Made by a program: the position numbers and the translations under genes
Part shown: positions 9,163 to 17,692 of the stretch, in pieces
Layout of the letters: every line of letters begins with the position of its first letter
Position numbering within the stretch: the first letter of the stretch is position 1
Source of the DNA: Xanthomonas sp. DAR 34887
GTDB lineage: Bacteria > Pseudomonadota > Gammaproteobacteria > Xanthomonadales > Xanthomonadaceae
Direction of reading: 5' to 3'
DNA: 64,000 bases
NCBI RefSeq assembly: GCF_041245805.1
Contig: NZ_CP162490.1
Coordinates: 3,883,001-3,947,000 of the forward strand
The notes under the pieces: generated by a model
What the model saw: the letters and a program-made list of their open reading frames with translations, nothing else
Databases searched by the model: none
What the model was told of the DNA's origin: nothing

Positions 9163-9591
9163 CTACGCCTCCGGATGCAACCAACCGGCGTCGCCCTCGC
9201 GGTAACGCTCGTGCTTCCAGATCGGCACCCGCGCCTTGACCTCGTCGATGACGTAGCGGCAGGCGTCGAAGGCGGCGCCGCGGTGCGCCGCGGCTACGCC
9301 CACCCACACCGCCAGGTCGCCGATCGCCAAGTCGCCGATGCGATGCACGCAGCGCAGGTCGAGGATGTCGAAGCGGGCCAAGGCTTCGTCGGCGATGCGC
9401 CGGCCTTCGGCCTCGGCCAGCGGCGCGTACGCCTCGTAGCGCAGGCCATCGACCGCGCGGCCATCGTTGTGGTCGCGCACCCAGCCCTCGAAACTGGCGT
9501 AGGCGCCGGCCTGCGCATGCGCCAGCGGCGCGCGCAGCGTGGCGATGTCGAGGGCGCTGTCGGCGAGATGGAAGCGGTGCGTGGCGGACAT
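9163..9591 (-). CDS. moaE: Molybdopterin synthase catalytic subunit MoaE
   Basis: 142 aa. It has the family FEGWVRDHN motif (about 34-42), the LRYEAY segment, VHRIGDLAIGD, and the active-site region VKARVPIWKHERY near the C-terminus, whose first lysine is catalytic. MoaE with thiocarboxylated MoaD inserts the dithiolene sulfurs into cPMP. It is the last gene of the moa operon, 3 bp after moaD. Confidence 0.97.
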   Translation of the reverse strand: MSATHRFHLADSALDIATLRAPLAHAQAGAYASFEGWVRDHNDGRAVDGLRYEAYAPLAEAEGRRIADEALARFDILDLRCVHRIGDLAIGDLAVWVGVAAAHRGAAFDACRYVIDEVKARVPIWKHERYREGDAGWLHPEA

Positions 9592-9594
9592 CGG

Positions 9595-9840
9595 TCAGCC
9601 TCCCGAGACCGGCGGAATGAACACCACTTCGCTGCCCTCGCGCGGCGCGTCGTCCCAGCCCACGAAGGCGCCGTCCACCGCCACGCGCAGGCGCTGCGGC
9701 GGCCAACGCAGGCCATGCCGCGCATCGAGCTCGGCATACAGCGCGCGCAGGTCGGCAGCCGCGGTCTGCACCTGTTCTCGCTCGAGGCCCGCCGCCTCGC
9801 GCAGGCTGGCGAAATACAGCACCGTCACGCGCACGCTCAT
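9595..9840 (-). CDS. moaD: Molybdopterin synthase sulfur carrier subunit MoaD
   Basis: 81 aa from ATG 9840 (MSVRVTVLYFASLRE), a beta-grasp ubiquitin-like protein. It ends in the obligatory Gly-Gly (VSGG), the site adenylated and thiocarboxylated before sulfur transfer. The start overlaps the moaC stop (ATGA), and moaE follows after 3 bp. Confidence 0.96.
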   Translation of the reverse strand: MSVRVTVLYFASLREAAGLEREQVQTAAADLRALYAELDARHGLRWPPQRLRVAVDGAFVGWDDAPREGSEVVFIPPVSGG

Positions 9841-10352
9841 GCCGCGCTCCCGACGTCGCGCTTGCCGCCGCGCTTTGCAAGCAGGCGTACCGGGCCGATC
9901 GTCATCGCATGGGTCAGCGCCTTGCACATGTCGTAGACGGTCAGCGCGGCGACGCTGGCGCCGGTCAGCGCCTCCATCTCCACGCCGGTGCGGTGCGCGG
10001 TGCGCACCGTGCATTCGATGCGCAGTACCTGCGGCGAGGCCCAGTCGATCGCGAAACGGCAGCCGTCGATCGGCAGCGGATGGCAGAACGGGATCAGTTC
10101 GTGGGTGCGCTTGACCGCCATGGTGCCGGCGATCACCGCCGTGTCGACGATGCCGCCCTTGGCGCTGTGCAGCGCGTCGGCGCGCAGTTGCGCGGCCACC
10201 GCGACCGGAAAGCGTATCCGCGACTCGGCCACGGCGACGCGCGCGGTGACGGCCTTGGCCGAGACGTCCACCATCGTCGGCAGCCCCTGCGGGTCCAGAT
10301 GGGTCAGCGTGTTGCCGACCGCAGCGGCGTACTTGGCCTTTTCTTCGCTCAT
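9837..10352 (-). CDS. moaC: Cyclic pyranopterin monophosphate synthase MoaC
   Basis: 171 aa from ATG 10352. It has MVDVSAK near the start, the active-site segment ELIPFCHPLPI and the EMEALTGAS motif. MoaC converts the MoaA product 3',8-cH2GTP to cPMP. The stop overlaps moaD. It lies 31 bp after the NTF2-like gene, which separates it from moaA. Confidence 0.97.
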   Translation of the reverse strand: MSEEKAKYAAAVGNTLTHLDPQGLPTMVDVSAKAVTARVAVAESRIRFPVAVAAQLRADALHSAKGGIVDTAVIAGTMAVKRTHELIPFCHPLPIDGCRFAIDWASPQVLRIECTVRTAHRTGVEMEALTGASVAALTVYDMCKALTHAMTIGPVRLLAKRGGKRDVGSAA

Positions 10353-10383
10353 AGACTGCGTTGCCGCTCCCACGGCACCATGC

Positions 10384-10770
10384 TCAGGCGGCGCCGGGAA
10401 TCGGCGTACCCTGGTGGAACAGCATGCGCCATTCGCCATCGCGGCAGCGCCACAGCGAACTGCGCAGCGCATGCCGCACCGGCGCGCCATCGCCATCGCG
10501 GCGCTCGCTGCGGTAGCGCAACTGCGCCAGATCTGGCGCCAGCAACCACGCGTTCAAATCGAACGCACGATAGCGGACCGCGCCGGCCTCTGCCGGCAAT
10601 TCCTGCAGCAGCGCCTGCCTGTCGATGCATCGCCCGGACGCAGCGAATTCGACGAACGCTTCGTCGAGCAGCGCCGACAACCGCGTCGCCGAGGCACGCG
10701 TCGCCGGCTCCAGCAATTCCAGCTCCAGCGCGAACAACCGCTGCTTCAGCGACGCGTCCATTTCGCTCAT
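10384..10770 (-). CDS. NTF2-like / DUF4440 domain protein in the moa operon
   Basis: 128 aa. The N-terminal helices, the cavity-strand pattern RYRAFDLNAWLLAPDLAQLRY and a terminal WRMLFHQGTPIP segment match the DUF4440 branch of the NTF2-like superfamily, small cone-shaped proteins that bind small molecules or catalyse simple reactions. The start overlaps the moaA stop (ATGA), so it is translationally coupled. A role in molybdopterin synthesis is not established and may be only positional. Confidence 0.75.
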   Translation of the reverse strand: MSEMDASLKQRLFALELELLEPATRASATRLSALLDEAFVEFAASGRCIDRQALLQELPAEAGAVRYRAFDLNAWLLAPDLAQLRYRSERRDGDGAPVRHALRSSLWRCRDGEWRMLFHQGTPIPGAA

Positions 10771-11807
10771 CCGCCGATCAGGAACATCTCGACGTGCTTG
10801 CCGCGCGCCGCCCGCGCATCGCCGCGCAGTTCGCTGTAGCGATCGGCGCGCTGGCTCCACAACGCCCGCACGCGCTCGGCCAATGCGTCCTCGCCGCCGG
10901 CCAGGGCCGGCTTCAGATCGGTGCCCGCGGCGGCGAACAGGCAGGTATAGAGCTGGCCGTCGGCCGATACGCGCGCGCGATGGCAATCGCCGCAGAACGG
11001 CGCGCTGACCGAACTGACGAAGCCGATCTCGCCACCGCCGTCGACGAAGGCATGGCGCGCGGCGACTTCGCCGGCGTAGTGCGGGTCCAGCGCGCGCAAC
11101 GGCCAACGTTCGGCGATACGCGCATGCAATTCCGCCGAAGGCACCACCCGGTCGCGGCGCCAGGCATTGCAGGTGCCCACGTCCATGTATTCGATGAAAC
11201 GCAACACGTGGCCGCTGCCGCGGAAGTGCGCCAACAGCGGCAGCACCTGATCGTCGTTGATGCCGCGCTGGACCACGCAGTTGATCTTCACCGGCCCCAG
11301 CCCGGCCGCCACCGCCGCGTCGATGCCCGCCAGCACCTGCGCCACCTCGCCGCGATCGCCGGACATGCGCCGGAAGGTCGCCGCGTCGATCGCATCCAGG
11401 CTTACCGTGACCCGACGCAACCCGGCATCGCGCAAGGCCTGCGCGTGCCGCGCCAGCAGCGAACCGTTTGTGGTCATGGCCAGATCGTCGAGGCCGGGAA
11501 TGCGCGCCAGACGCCGCACCAGTTCGGGCAGGTCGCGGCGCAGCAGCGGCTCGCCACCGGTCAGGCGCAGCTTGTTGACGCCGTTGCGCACGAAGCCGCG
11601 CACCAGCGTCTCGATCTGGTCGAACGACAGCCGCGAGGCCGCATCGAAGCCGTAATCGTCGGGCACCTTGTCGGCCGGCATGCAATAACCGCAGCGGAAA
11701 TTGCAGGCCTCGATCACCGACAGACGCAGGTCGCGCAGCGGGCGCCGCAACCGATCCAGCGGCGCGGCCGGAGCAAGCGGCAACGGCGGGCGCAGCACCG
11801 CGCTCAC
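10767..11807 (-). CDS. moaA: GTP 3',8-cyclase MoaA (radical SAM)
   Basis: 346 aa from GTG 11807, preferred because it overlaps the upstream stop; an alternative start lies 45 nt upstream. The radical-SAM cluster ligands are Cys35, Cys39 and Cys42 in CNFRCGYC, and the C-terminal substrate-side cluster is CGDC...C. The protein ends in the Gly-Gly needed for activity. It catalyses the first step of molybdenum cofactor synthesis. Gene order is moaA, NTF2-like, moaC, moaD, moaE; moaB is absent here. Confidence 0.96.
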   Translation of the reverse strand: MSAVLRPPLPLAPAAPLDRLRRPLRDLRLSVIEACNFRCGYCMPADKVPDDYGFDAASRLSFDQIETLVRGFVRNGVNKLRLTGGEPLLRRDLPELVRRLARIPGLDDLAMTTNGSLLARHAQALRDAGLRRVTVSLDAIDAATFRRMSGDRGEVAQVLAGIDAAVAAGLGPVKINCVVQRGINDDQVLPLLAHFRGSGHVLRFIEYMDVGTCNAWRRDRVVPSAELHARIAERWPLRALDPHYAGEVAARHAFVDGGGEIGFVSSVSAPFCGDCHRARVSADGQLYTCLFAAAGTDLKPALAGGEDALAERVRALWSQRADRYSELRGDARAARGKHVEMFLIGG

Positions 11808-12559
11808 GGCGCCGGCACCTGCGGCGCGCGCGGCGTGTCCAGCGCCACGCATTCGCCCGGCCGCGCGACGCGGTGCCCGCGGGCGCGCAAGGCCTCGGCA
11901 TCCTCGGCGCTGGCGTAGTGGTACAGCATCATGCGTTGCAGCAACTCGGCGGGATATTCCCGCTCCAGGTCATCCACCCCAGTATGCGACGGGTTGCCGT
12001 GAAGACCGCAGTCATGCGCGACCAGTTCGCCGTCGCCGGCATAACGGCTCAGCATTTCCGGGATCGGCCGGGTATCGCCGCTCCACACCAGCGCGCCCTG
12101 CAGGCGCAGCCCGTAGGCGGTGTCCGGCCAGTGGTGGCGCACCGGAAACACCTCCAGCCGCACCCCGTCGTGCCAGAACGCATCGCCGACCGCGATCAGC
12201 TGGAACGCGTCCCAGAAATTGGCCCCGCCCTCGGCCAGCACGTTCGGGTAGTCGCCGATCCGGCGATGCAGCAGCGGCAGCACCGGCGCCGGCACGTACA
12301 CCCGCACCTTGCCGCGCCGCGCCGAAAAATAGGCGTCGACGAACAGCCGTTCGAACCCCGCCACGTGGTCCAGATGCACATGGGTCACGAACAGCGCCTG
12401 CGGTATCGCCGCGTATTGCGCCTGGTAGGCGCTCAGGCCCTCGCCGCCGCAATCGATGCTCAGCCACGGCGCGCCATCGCGCTCGATCGTGGCCATCGGC
12501 GAGCCCAGTTCCACCGCCGAGGCATTGCCGACGCCCTGGAAGCGCAGCGCCCAGGCCAT
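11804..12559 (-). CDS. MBL-fold metallo-hydrolase, RNase Z-like
   Basis: 251 aa. The metal-binding motif THVHLDH lies near residue 60, followed by a HHWPDTAYGLRL strand, a SGDTRP segment and a HDCG motif, the layout of the RNase Z/beta-lactamase-like fold. The substrate cannot be assigned. The frame starts at the end of kdkA and runs into moaA (GTGA overlap), so all three are probably co-transcribed. Confidence 0.8.
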   Translation of the reverse strand: MAWALRFQGVGNASAVELGSPMATIERDGAPWLSIDCGGEGLSAYQAQYAAIPQALFVTHVHLDHVAGFERLFVDAYFSARRGKVRVYVPAPVLPLLHRRIGDYPNVLAEGGANFWDAFQLIAVGDAFWHDGVRLEVFPVRHHWPDTAYGLRLQGALVWSGDTRPIPEMLSRYAGDGELVAHDCGLHGNPSHTGVDDLEREYPAELLQRMMLYHYASAEDAEALRARGHRVARPGECVALDTPRAPQVPAP

Positions 12560-13308
12560 CAGTAACCCCGGCTCCAGGCCAGATCGTAGGCGCGGCGCAG
12601 GCGCGCGTAGTCCTTGTTGACCTCGTCCACGCTGCGCTCGCCGCGCAACTTCAACAGCGAACGGTGCAGGCGCTTGAGGTTGCGCTCGCGCCAGCGCGTG
12701 GCCGGGATGCGCAGCACGCCGCGGTCGAAATCGATCATCCAGCCGCGGCCGTTGCCATCGAACAGGATGTTGTGCGCGTTGAGATCGGCGTGATCCAGCC
12801 CGGCGCGGTGGAAGCGCGCGATCAGCCGCCCGGTCTCTTCCCACGGCGCGCCGCGGCCGGCCACATGCGCGCGATCGGCCAGCGAACGCACCCCTTCCAG
12901 CCGCTCCATCAGGATCGCGGCGCGGTAGCGCAGCCCCTGGCGCAGATAACAGGCGGCCAGCGGCCGCGGCACCGGCAGCTTGCGCGCGATCAACGCGCGC
13001 ATCAGCCGGAACTCGGCGAAGCTGCGGGTACGGTCGGCACCAGTCCACAGGTAGCGGTCGCGGCTGAGCTTGGCGACCACCCCGCCGCGCCGGTACTGGC
13101 GCAGCACGCTGGCGCCGAACGGGGCGTCGACGAACCAGGCGCCGCCGCGGCCGCCCTCGTCCACCGGGCGCGCGCGCTCGGCCCAGTACGCGGCCGAAAA
13201 CAGCGCCGGCTCGGCTTGCCGCAGCCGTTGGCGGTCGAACAGAATGGCGCCATAGCCGCGGCCCTCGCGGTACGGCGTCAGCGCTTCGGTGGCGTCGAAT
13301 GCAACCAT
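12559..13308 (-). CDS. kdkA: 3-deoxy-D-manno-octulosonic acid kinase KdkA
   Basis: 249 aa. A small eukaryotic-like kinase with the catalytic loop HADLNAHNIL and the metal-binding DFD (MIDFDRG), and the GGVVAKLSRDRYLW strand with the ATP-contacting lysine. KdkA phosphorylates the single Kdo of the lipopolysaccharide inner core, an arrangement found in Haemophilus and Xanthomonas-type bacteria. It is divergent from a heptosyltransferase gene with only 20 bp between starts, which supports an LPS role. Confidence 0.9.
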   Translation of the reverse strand: MVAFDATEALTPYREGRGYGAILFDRQRLRQAEPALFSAAYWAERARPVDEGGRGGAWFVDAPFGASVLRQYRRGGVVAKLSRDRYLWTGADRTRSFAEFRLMRALIARKLPVPRPLAACYLRQGLRYRAAILMERLEGVRSLADRAHVAGRGAPWEETGRLIARFHRAGLDHADLNAHNILFDGNGRGWMIDFDRGVLRIPATRWRERNLKRLHRSLLKLRGERSVDEVNKDYARLRRAYDLAWSRGY

Positions 13309-13328
13309 TCAGCGAGTCTAACAACACC

Positions 13329-14378
13329 ATGGCAGCAACGCTCCCTTCGCTGTGCCTGTTGCGCCTGTCGGCGCTGGGGGATGTGACCCATGTGGTGCCG
13401 CTGGTGCGCACCCTGCAGCGCGCCTGGCCCGCCGCGCCGCCGCTGCACTGGATCATCGACAAGGCCGGACACAAGCTGCTCGACGGCCTGCCCGGCGTGA
13501 TCTTCCACGACTACGACAAGCGCAGCGGCCTGGCCGGCATGCGCGCGCTGCGCCGCGAACTGCCGGCGCAGGGCTTCGATGCGCTGCTGCAGATGCAGGT
13601 GGCGCTGCGCGCCAACGTGCTGTCCGCGTTCGTTCGCGCGCGCCGCCGCATCGGCTACGACCGCAGCCGCTCCAAGGACCTGCACGGCCTGTTCGTCAAC
13701 GAACGCATCCCCGACCGCCCCGGCATCCACGTGCTCGACGCCATCGGCAGCTTCTGCGAACCGCTGGGCCTGCGCCAGACCGAGGTACGCTGGGACCTGC
13801 CGATTCCCGACGACGCGCATGCCTGGGCGCGGGCGCAATGGCCCGACGACGGCCGCCCGGCGCTGCTGATCTCGCCCTGTTCCAGCCACGTCCGCCGCAA
13901 CTGGTACGCCGACCGCTACGCCGCGGTCGCCGACCACGCCGCCGCGCAGGGCTGGCGGGTGGTGCTGTGCGGTGGGCGCAGCGACCTGGAGCGCAGCACG
14001 GCCGACGCCATCGTCGCGGCCGCGCGCGCGCCGCTGCTCGACCTGGTCGGCCGCGACACGCTCAAGCAATTGCCGGCGCTGCTGCAGCGTGCCGCGCTGG
14101 TGATGACCCCGGACTCGGGCCCGATGCACATCGCCAATGCCGTGGGCAGCAAGGTGCTGGGCCTGCACGCGGCCAGCAACCCGCGCCGCAGCGGCCCGTA
14201 TTCGGACATCCGCTACTGCGTGGACAAGTACGACGCGGCGGCGCGCAAGTTCCTCGGCAAACCGGCCGAGCAATTGAAATGGGGCAGCAAGATCGAATTC
14301 GACGCGGTGATGGCGTTGATCGGGGTGGACGACGCGATCGCCGCGTTCGAGCGCTACCGCACCGACCAGGGCATGTAG
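13329..14378 (+). CDS. Glycosyltransferase family 9 (LPS heptosyltransferase-like)
   Basis: 349 aa. The N-terminal CLLRLSALGDVTHVVPLVR is typical of ADP-heptose transferases, followed by a central SPCSSHVRRNW donor-site segment and the TPDSGPMHIANA motif near 260-270. GT9 enzymes add heptose to the LPS core at the inner-membrane cytosolic face. ATG 13329 was chosen because it gives the usual compact N-terminus; an in-frame ATG at 13299 would overlap kdkA on the other strand. WaaF- and WaaC-type roles cannot be separated from sequence alone. Confidence 0.88.
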   Translation: MAATLPSLCLLRLSALGDVTHVVPLVRTLQRAWPAAPPLHWIIDKAGHKLLDGLPGVIFHDYDKRSGLAGMRALRRELPAQGFDALLQMQVALRANVLSAFVRARRRIGYDRSRSKDLHGLFVNERIPDRPGIHVLDAIGSFCEPLGLRQTEVRWDLPIPDDAHAWARAQWPDDGRPALLISPCSSHVRRNWYADRYAAVADHAAAQGWRVVLCGGRSDLERSTADAIVAAARAPLLDLVGRDTLKQLPALLQRAALVMTPDSGPMHIANAVGSKVLGLHAASNPRRSGPYSDIRYCVDKYDAAARKFLGKPAEQLKWGSKIEFDAVMALIGVDDAIAAFERYRTDQGM

Positions 14379-14574
14379 GCCGGCTTGTGCGCAGGCCGAG
14401 CGCGGCCTTACCATGCGCCCGCACGTTCGCCACCCTTGGGTCTGCGGACGCCGCCGTAAGCGTTTACGTCAAGCAACGCGCCAACCGCGCCGGACTCGTC
14501 CGGGGCCGTTTCCCGTCAGCGCCTCGGCGCCGCGGGTGGCGCCTTTGCTTCGACCGGCTTACGGAGTTCGCACC

Positions 14575-14832
14575 ATGTCCCGTTCCCCTCGGTTTTTCCC
14601 GCGCAAGCTGCATTCCCGCCACGCCGGCTGGGTGATGCCGCTGCTGTTGTCGATCCTGATGACCTGCGTGGTCTCGATGATCAGCACGCTGCGCACGGTC
14701 GGTCTGGCGCCGGGCGTGTACGCGCTCTGGCTGGGCGCCTGGGCGTTGTCGTGGCTGATCGCCTTCCCCACCCTGCTGCTGGCGTTGCCGCTGGTGCGCC
14801 GGCTGACCGCACTGCTGGTCGCCCGCGCCTGA
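14575..14832 (+). CDS. DUF2798-like small membrane protein
   Basis: 85 aa with two hydrophobic helices (about 20-42 and 50-75), positively charged ends, and a PLVRRLTALLV close, which fits the DUF2798 family. Function unknown. It is preceded by about 200 bp of GC-rich, foldable leader (14379-14574) in which I recognise no known riboswitch. Confidence 0.7.
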   Translation: MSRSPRFFPRKLHSRHAGWVMPLLLSILMTCVVSMISTLRTVGLAPGVYALWLGAWALSWLIAFPTLLLALPLVRRLTALLVARA

Positions 14833-14893
14833 TCCACCGTTCCCGGCCAGCACGGCCGCACCGGGAGGCGGCGACGCCTCCCGGATGCTTCGC

Positions 14894-15298
14894 TCAGGAC
14901 GCCGCGCCGCGGTAGTCCTGGTAGGACTTCTCTTCGACGTAGCTGGAGCCCAGCGCCAGGTTGATCTCCTTCTTGATCCGCGCGCGCTCGTCGTTCTCGT
15001 AGTACACGCTGCGCGCGAGCTTGATGAACTCCTCGTCGAAGGCCTGCGCCTTCTCCTTGATCCGGATTTCGTCCTCGATCACCCACAGGCGCTCGTTGAC
15101 CGCCTTCAGCTCCAGGCGCAGGCGGGCGACGTCGCCGCTGGCGGCCGGATGCGCCATCCAGGTCTTTTCCAGCGCCGAGAGCTCGGCGCGCACATTGGCC
15201 AGCTTGGCCGCATCGCCGATGCGCTCGGACTTGATCTGCAGAATGGCGATCTTGTCGAGCAGTTCGCCGAAGGACACGGGGACGAGGATTTCGGACAT
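14894..15298 (-). CDS. DUF6165 family protein
   Basis: 134 aa, mostly alpha-helical and charged, with the conserved N-terminus PVSFGELLDKIAILQIKSERI and the YENDERARIKKEIN segment. Function unknown; in some bacteria the family neighbours LPS or glycan genes, which agrees with the nearby heptosyltransferase. ATG 15298 was used; a GTG two codons upstream is possible. Confidence 0.8.
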   Translation of the reverse strand: MSEILVPVSFGELLDKIAILQIKSERIGDAAKLANVRAELSALEKTWMAHPAASGDVARLRLELKAVNERLWVIEDEIRIKEKAQAFDEEFIKLARSVYYENDERARIKKEINLALGSSYVEEKSYQDYRGAAS

Positions 15299-15385
15299 GG
15301 GCACACCCAGGCGAGAGTTGAGAGGAAGTGTAACGAGCAGGCCTTAAAGCCATGTCGGCGCAGCGTGGCCGTGGCTTTCAAAAAC

Positions 15386-15409
15386 AAAAGGCCCCTGACG
15401 GGGCCCTTT
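15386..15409 (-). terminator. Terminator of tRNA-Ser(CGA)
   Basis: A GC-rich stem around GGCCCC-TGAC-GGGGCC, extended by A-T pairs with one mismatch. On the minus strand it is followed by TTTTGTTTTT, immediately downstream of the tRNA. Confidence 0.75.
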
Positions 15410-15415
15410 GAAATC

Positions 15416-15506
15416 TGGCGGGAAGGGGGGGATTCGAACCCCCGAGGCGCTATAAACGCCTGCCTGATTTCGAGTCAGGTACATTCAACCGCTCTGCCAC
15501 CTTCCC
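15416..15506 (-). tRNA. tRNA-Ser(CGA)
   Basis: 91 nt with encoded CCA. The acceptor GGGAAGG pairs with CCTTCCC, the variable arm is long, and anticodon CGA lies in the loop CTCGAAA. Confidence 0.96.
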
Positions 15507-15712
15507 GGGTGGTCCCCGGCGGACCGGGGGCGTGCATCATACGGTTCCCGCCGCGCGCGGACAAGCGCCGCGTCGCCGGGCGGCCCGGCCTCGACCCGCA
15601 CAGCGCCATGAACCCCGCCTGCCCCGCGGCGCGGCCAGCGATTGCCTGATGTCCGCTTGGCCGCGATGATGCCGTTTGATTGACAGGAAGCCGGGCCGGC
15701 CGTGGGCGCGCA

Positions 15713-16417
15713 ATGATCGAATTCGGACATCTCACCCACGTCGGCCTGCGCCGCGAACTCAACGAGGACACCTATTACGGCGACAACGAGCTCGGCCTGT
15801 GGCTGGTCGCCGACGGCATGGGCGGCCACGCCTGCGGCGAGGTGGCCAGCGCCCTGGCGCGCGAGGCCATCGTCCGCGAGGTGCGCGGCGGCACGCCGCT
15901 GGCGCAGGCGATCCGCATTGCCGACGAAGAGATCATCCGCGCCTCGCGCCGGCGCAACGACACCCTGCCGATGGGCACCACCGTGGTCGCCGCGCGCGTG
16001 CAGGGCAACCGTTTCGAGGTGGCCTGGGTCGGCGACAGCCGCGCCTACCTGTGGCGCGACGGCAAACTGGCCCAGCTCAGCCAGGACCACAGCTACGTAC
16101 AGGAACTGATCGCGCAGGGCGCGCTGACCGCCGAGCAGGCGCGCGCGCATCCGCACCGCAACGTGGTCACCCAGGCGCTGGGCGTCACCGACCCGCTGCA
16201 CCTCAACGTGGCCACGATGACCGGCGAACTGCGCCCGGGCATGCAACTGCTGCTGTGCAGCGACGGGCTGACCGAAGAAGTGGACGACCGCGGCATCGCC
16301 GCCACCCTCGGCCACGACGACTGCAGCGCGCAGGAATGCGTGGATACGCTGGTGGCGGCCGCGCTGGACGGCGGCGGCTCGGACAACATCACCGCGATCC
16401 TGGTGCGCTGCCACTGA
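15713..16417 (+). CDS. PP2C-family serine/threonine protein phosphatase
   Basis: 234 aa from ATG 15713. All PP2C metal and core motifs are present: NEDTYYGDN (about 16-24), VADGMGGH (about 35-42), GDSRAYLWRDG, CSDGLTEEVDD and the terminal GGSDNIT. It is a cytosolic metal-dependent phosphatase. No partner kinase gene is visible nearby, so the pathway is unknown. Confidence 0.95.
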   Translation: MIEFGHLTHVGLRRELNEDTYYGDNELGLWLVADGMGGHACGEVASALAREAIVREVRGGTPLAQAIRIADEEIIRASRRRNDTLPMGTTVVAARVQGNRFEVAWVGDSRAYLWRDGKLAQLSQDHSYVQELIAQGALTAEQARAHPHRNVVTQALGVTDPLHLNVATMTGELRPGMQLLLCSDGLTEEVDDRGIAATLGHDDCSAQECVDTLVAAALDGGGSDNITAILVRCH

Positions 16418-16450
16418 ACCCGGCCGCCGCGCGCCCGGCGCCGCGGCGGC

Positions 16451-17188
16451 TCAGCCGGCCACGGCCTCGGCCAGCGCCGGCTCCTCGATGTCCCACAACG
16501 CGCGCCCGGCCTTCTTGCGCAGCTTTTCCAGCCGCGCCTGATGCGCTTCCAGTTCCGACGCCGTCGGCAGTACCCGCGGCCGCGGCAGCAGCGTCGCCAT
16601 GTCGAATGCCGCGCGCTGGCCGTCGGCGTGGCTGCTGCGCTCGTCGGCCAGGGCGAAGCCGATCTCCTCCTGCCCCGAGGTCAGCGCGATGTAGACGTCG
16701 CTGAGGATCTGCGCATCGAGCAGCGCGCCGTGCAGCTGCCGGTGCGAATTGTCCACGCCCAGCCGCTTGCACAGCGCATCCAGCGAATTGCGCTGGCCGG
16801 GGAAGCGCTCGCGCGCCAGCAGCAGCGTGTCGATGACCGTGGCACGGTCGAGGATGCGCCCGTAGGACGCGCCCAGCCGCGACAGCTCGTAGTCGAGGAA
16901 GCCCAGATCGAACGAGGCGTTGTGGATGATCAGCTCGGCGCCGTCGATGAACGCCAGGAACTCGTCCGCCACCTCGTGGAATTCCGGCTTGTCGGCGAGG
17001 AACTCCAGGGTCAGGCCGGTGACTTCCTGCGCGCCGGGTTCGAAGTCGCAGTCCGGGCGCAGATAGCGGTGGAAGTTGCGCCCGCTGGGACGGCGCTCGA
17101 GCAGTTCCACCGCGCCGATTTCGACGACGCGGTTGCCCTTCTTCCATTCCAGGCCGGTGGTTTCGGTATCGAGGATGATCTGACGCAT
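16451..17188 (-). CDS. dnaQ: DNA polymerase III epsilon subunit (3'-5' proofreading exonuclease)
   Basis: 245 aa. Exo I DTET (Asp7, Glu9), exo II HNASFDLGFLDYE and exo III HGALLDAQ are intact. The C-terminal tail after about residue 185 would bind the polymerase alpha subunit. It follows rnhA on the minus strand after a 32-bp gap; in E. coli dnaQ and rnhA are also adjacent, though divergent. Confidence 0.96.
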   Translation of the reverse strand: MRQIILDTETTGLEWKKGNRVVEIGAVELLERRPSGRNFHRYLRPDCDFEPGAQEVTGLTLEFLADKPEFHEVADEFLAFIDGAELIIHNASFDLGFLDYELSRLGASYGRILDRATVIDTLLLARERFPGQRNSLDALCKRLGVDNSHRQLHGALLDAQILSDVYIALTSGQEEIGFALADERSSHADGQRAAFDMATLLPRPRVLPTASELEAHQARLEKLRKKAGRALWDIEEPALAEAVAG

Positions 17189-17220
17189 GGGGCTCGCTGC
17201 AGGATGAGGCGTGGAAAGGA

Positions 17221-17679
17221 TCAGGACGCGACCGCCGCGCCGCCGGCACGCACCCGCAGCGCCTGGTTGCGCGCCAGCACGTCCACCCGCTCGTTGTCCG
17301 GATCGCCGCTATGGCCCTTGACCCAGCGCCAGTCGATGCTGTGCCGTTGCGCGGCGGCATGCAGCCGCTCCCACAGATCGCGGTTCTTGACCGGATCGCC
17401 GCCGGCGGTCTTCCACTGCCGCCGCACCCAGCCCGGCATCCATTCGGTGATGCCCTGGCGCACGTACTGCGAATCGGTATGCAGCACGATCTGGCACGGC
17501 TCGTTGAGCGTTTCCAGCGCCATGATCGCGGCCATCAGCTCCATGCGATTGTTGGTGGTGTGCGCCTCGGCGCCGGCGACTTCGCGCTCCAGGCCCTTGT
17601 AGCGCAGCAGCGCGGCCCAGCCGCCGGGGCCGGGATTGCCGAGGCAGGCGCCGTCGGTATGGATCTCAACAGTCTTCAT
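17221..17679 (-). CDS. rnhA: Ribonuclease HI
   Basis: 152 aa. The catalytic residues are Asp9 (HTDGAC), Glu47 (NRMEL), Asp69 (HTDSQY) and Asp133 (ERVD), with the conserved His123 in KGHSG. It degrades RNA in RNA-DNA hybrids. Conserved block mltD-gloB-yafS-rnhA-dnaQ. Confidence 0.97.
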   Translation of the reverse strand: MKTVEIHTDGACLGNPGPGGWAALLRYKGLEREVAGAEAHTTNNRMELMAAIMALETLNEPCQIVLHTDSQYVRQGITEWMPGWVRRQWKTAGGDPVKNRDLWERLHAAAQRHSIDWRWVKGHSGDPDNERVDVLARNQALRVRAGGAAVAS

Positions 17680-17692
17680 GTACGTCCAGGAA

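Noticed and set aside
13299..13328. Upstream start for the heptosyltransferase
   Set aside because: It would overlap kdkA on the other strand and add residues not typical of the family.
14379..14574. Riboswitch in the leader of the DUF2798 gene
   Set aside because: The leader is GC-rich and foldable, but I could not match it to a known class.
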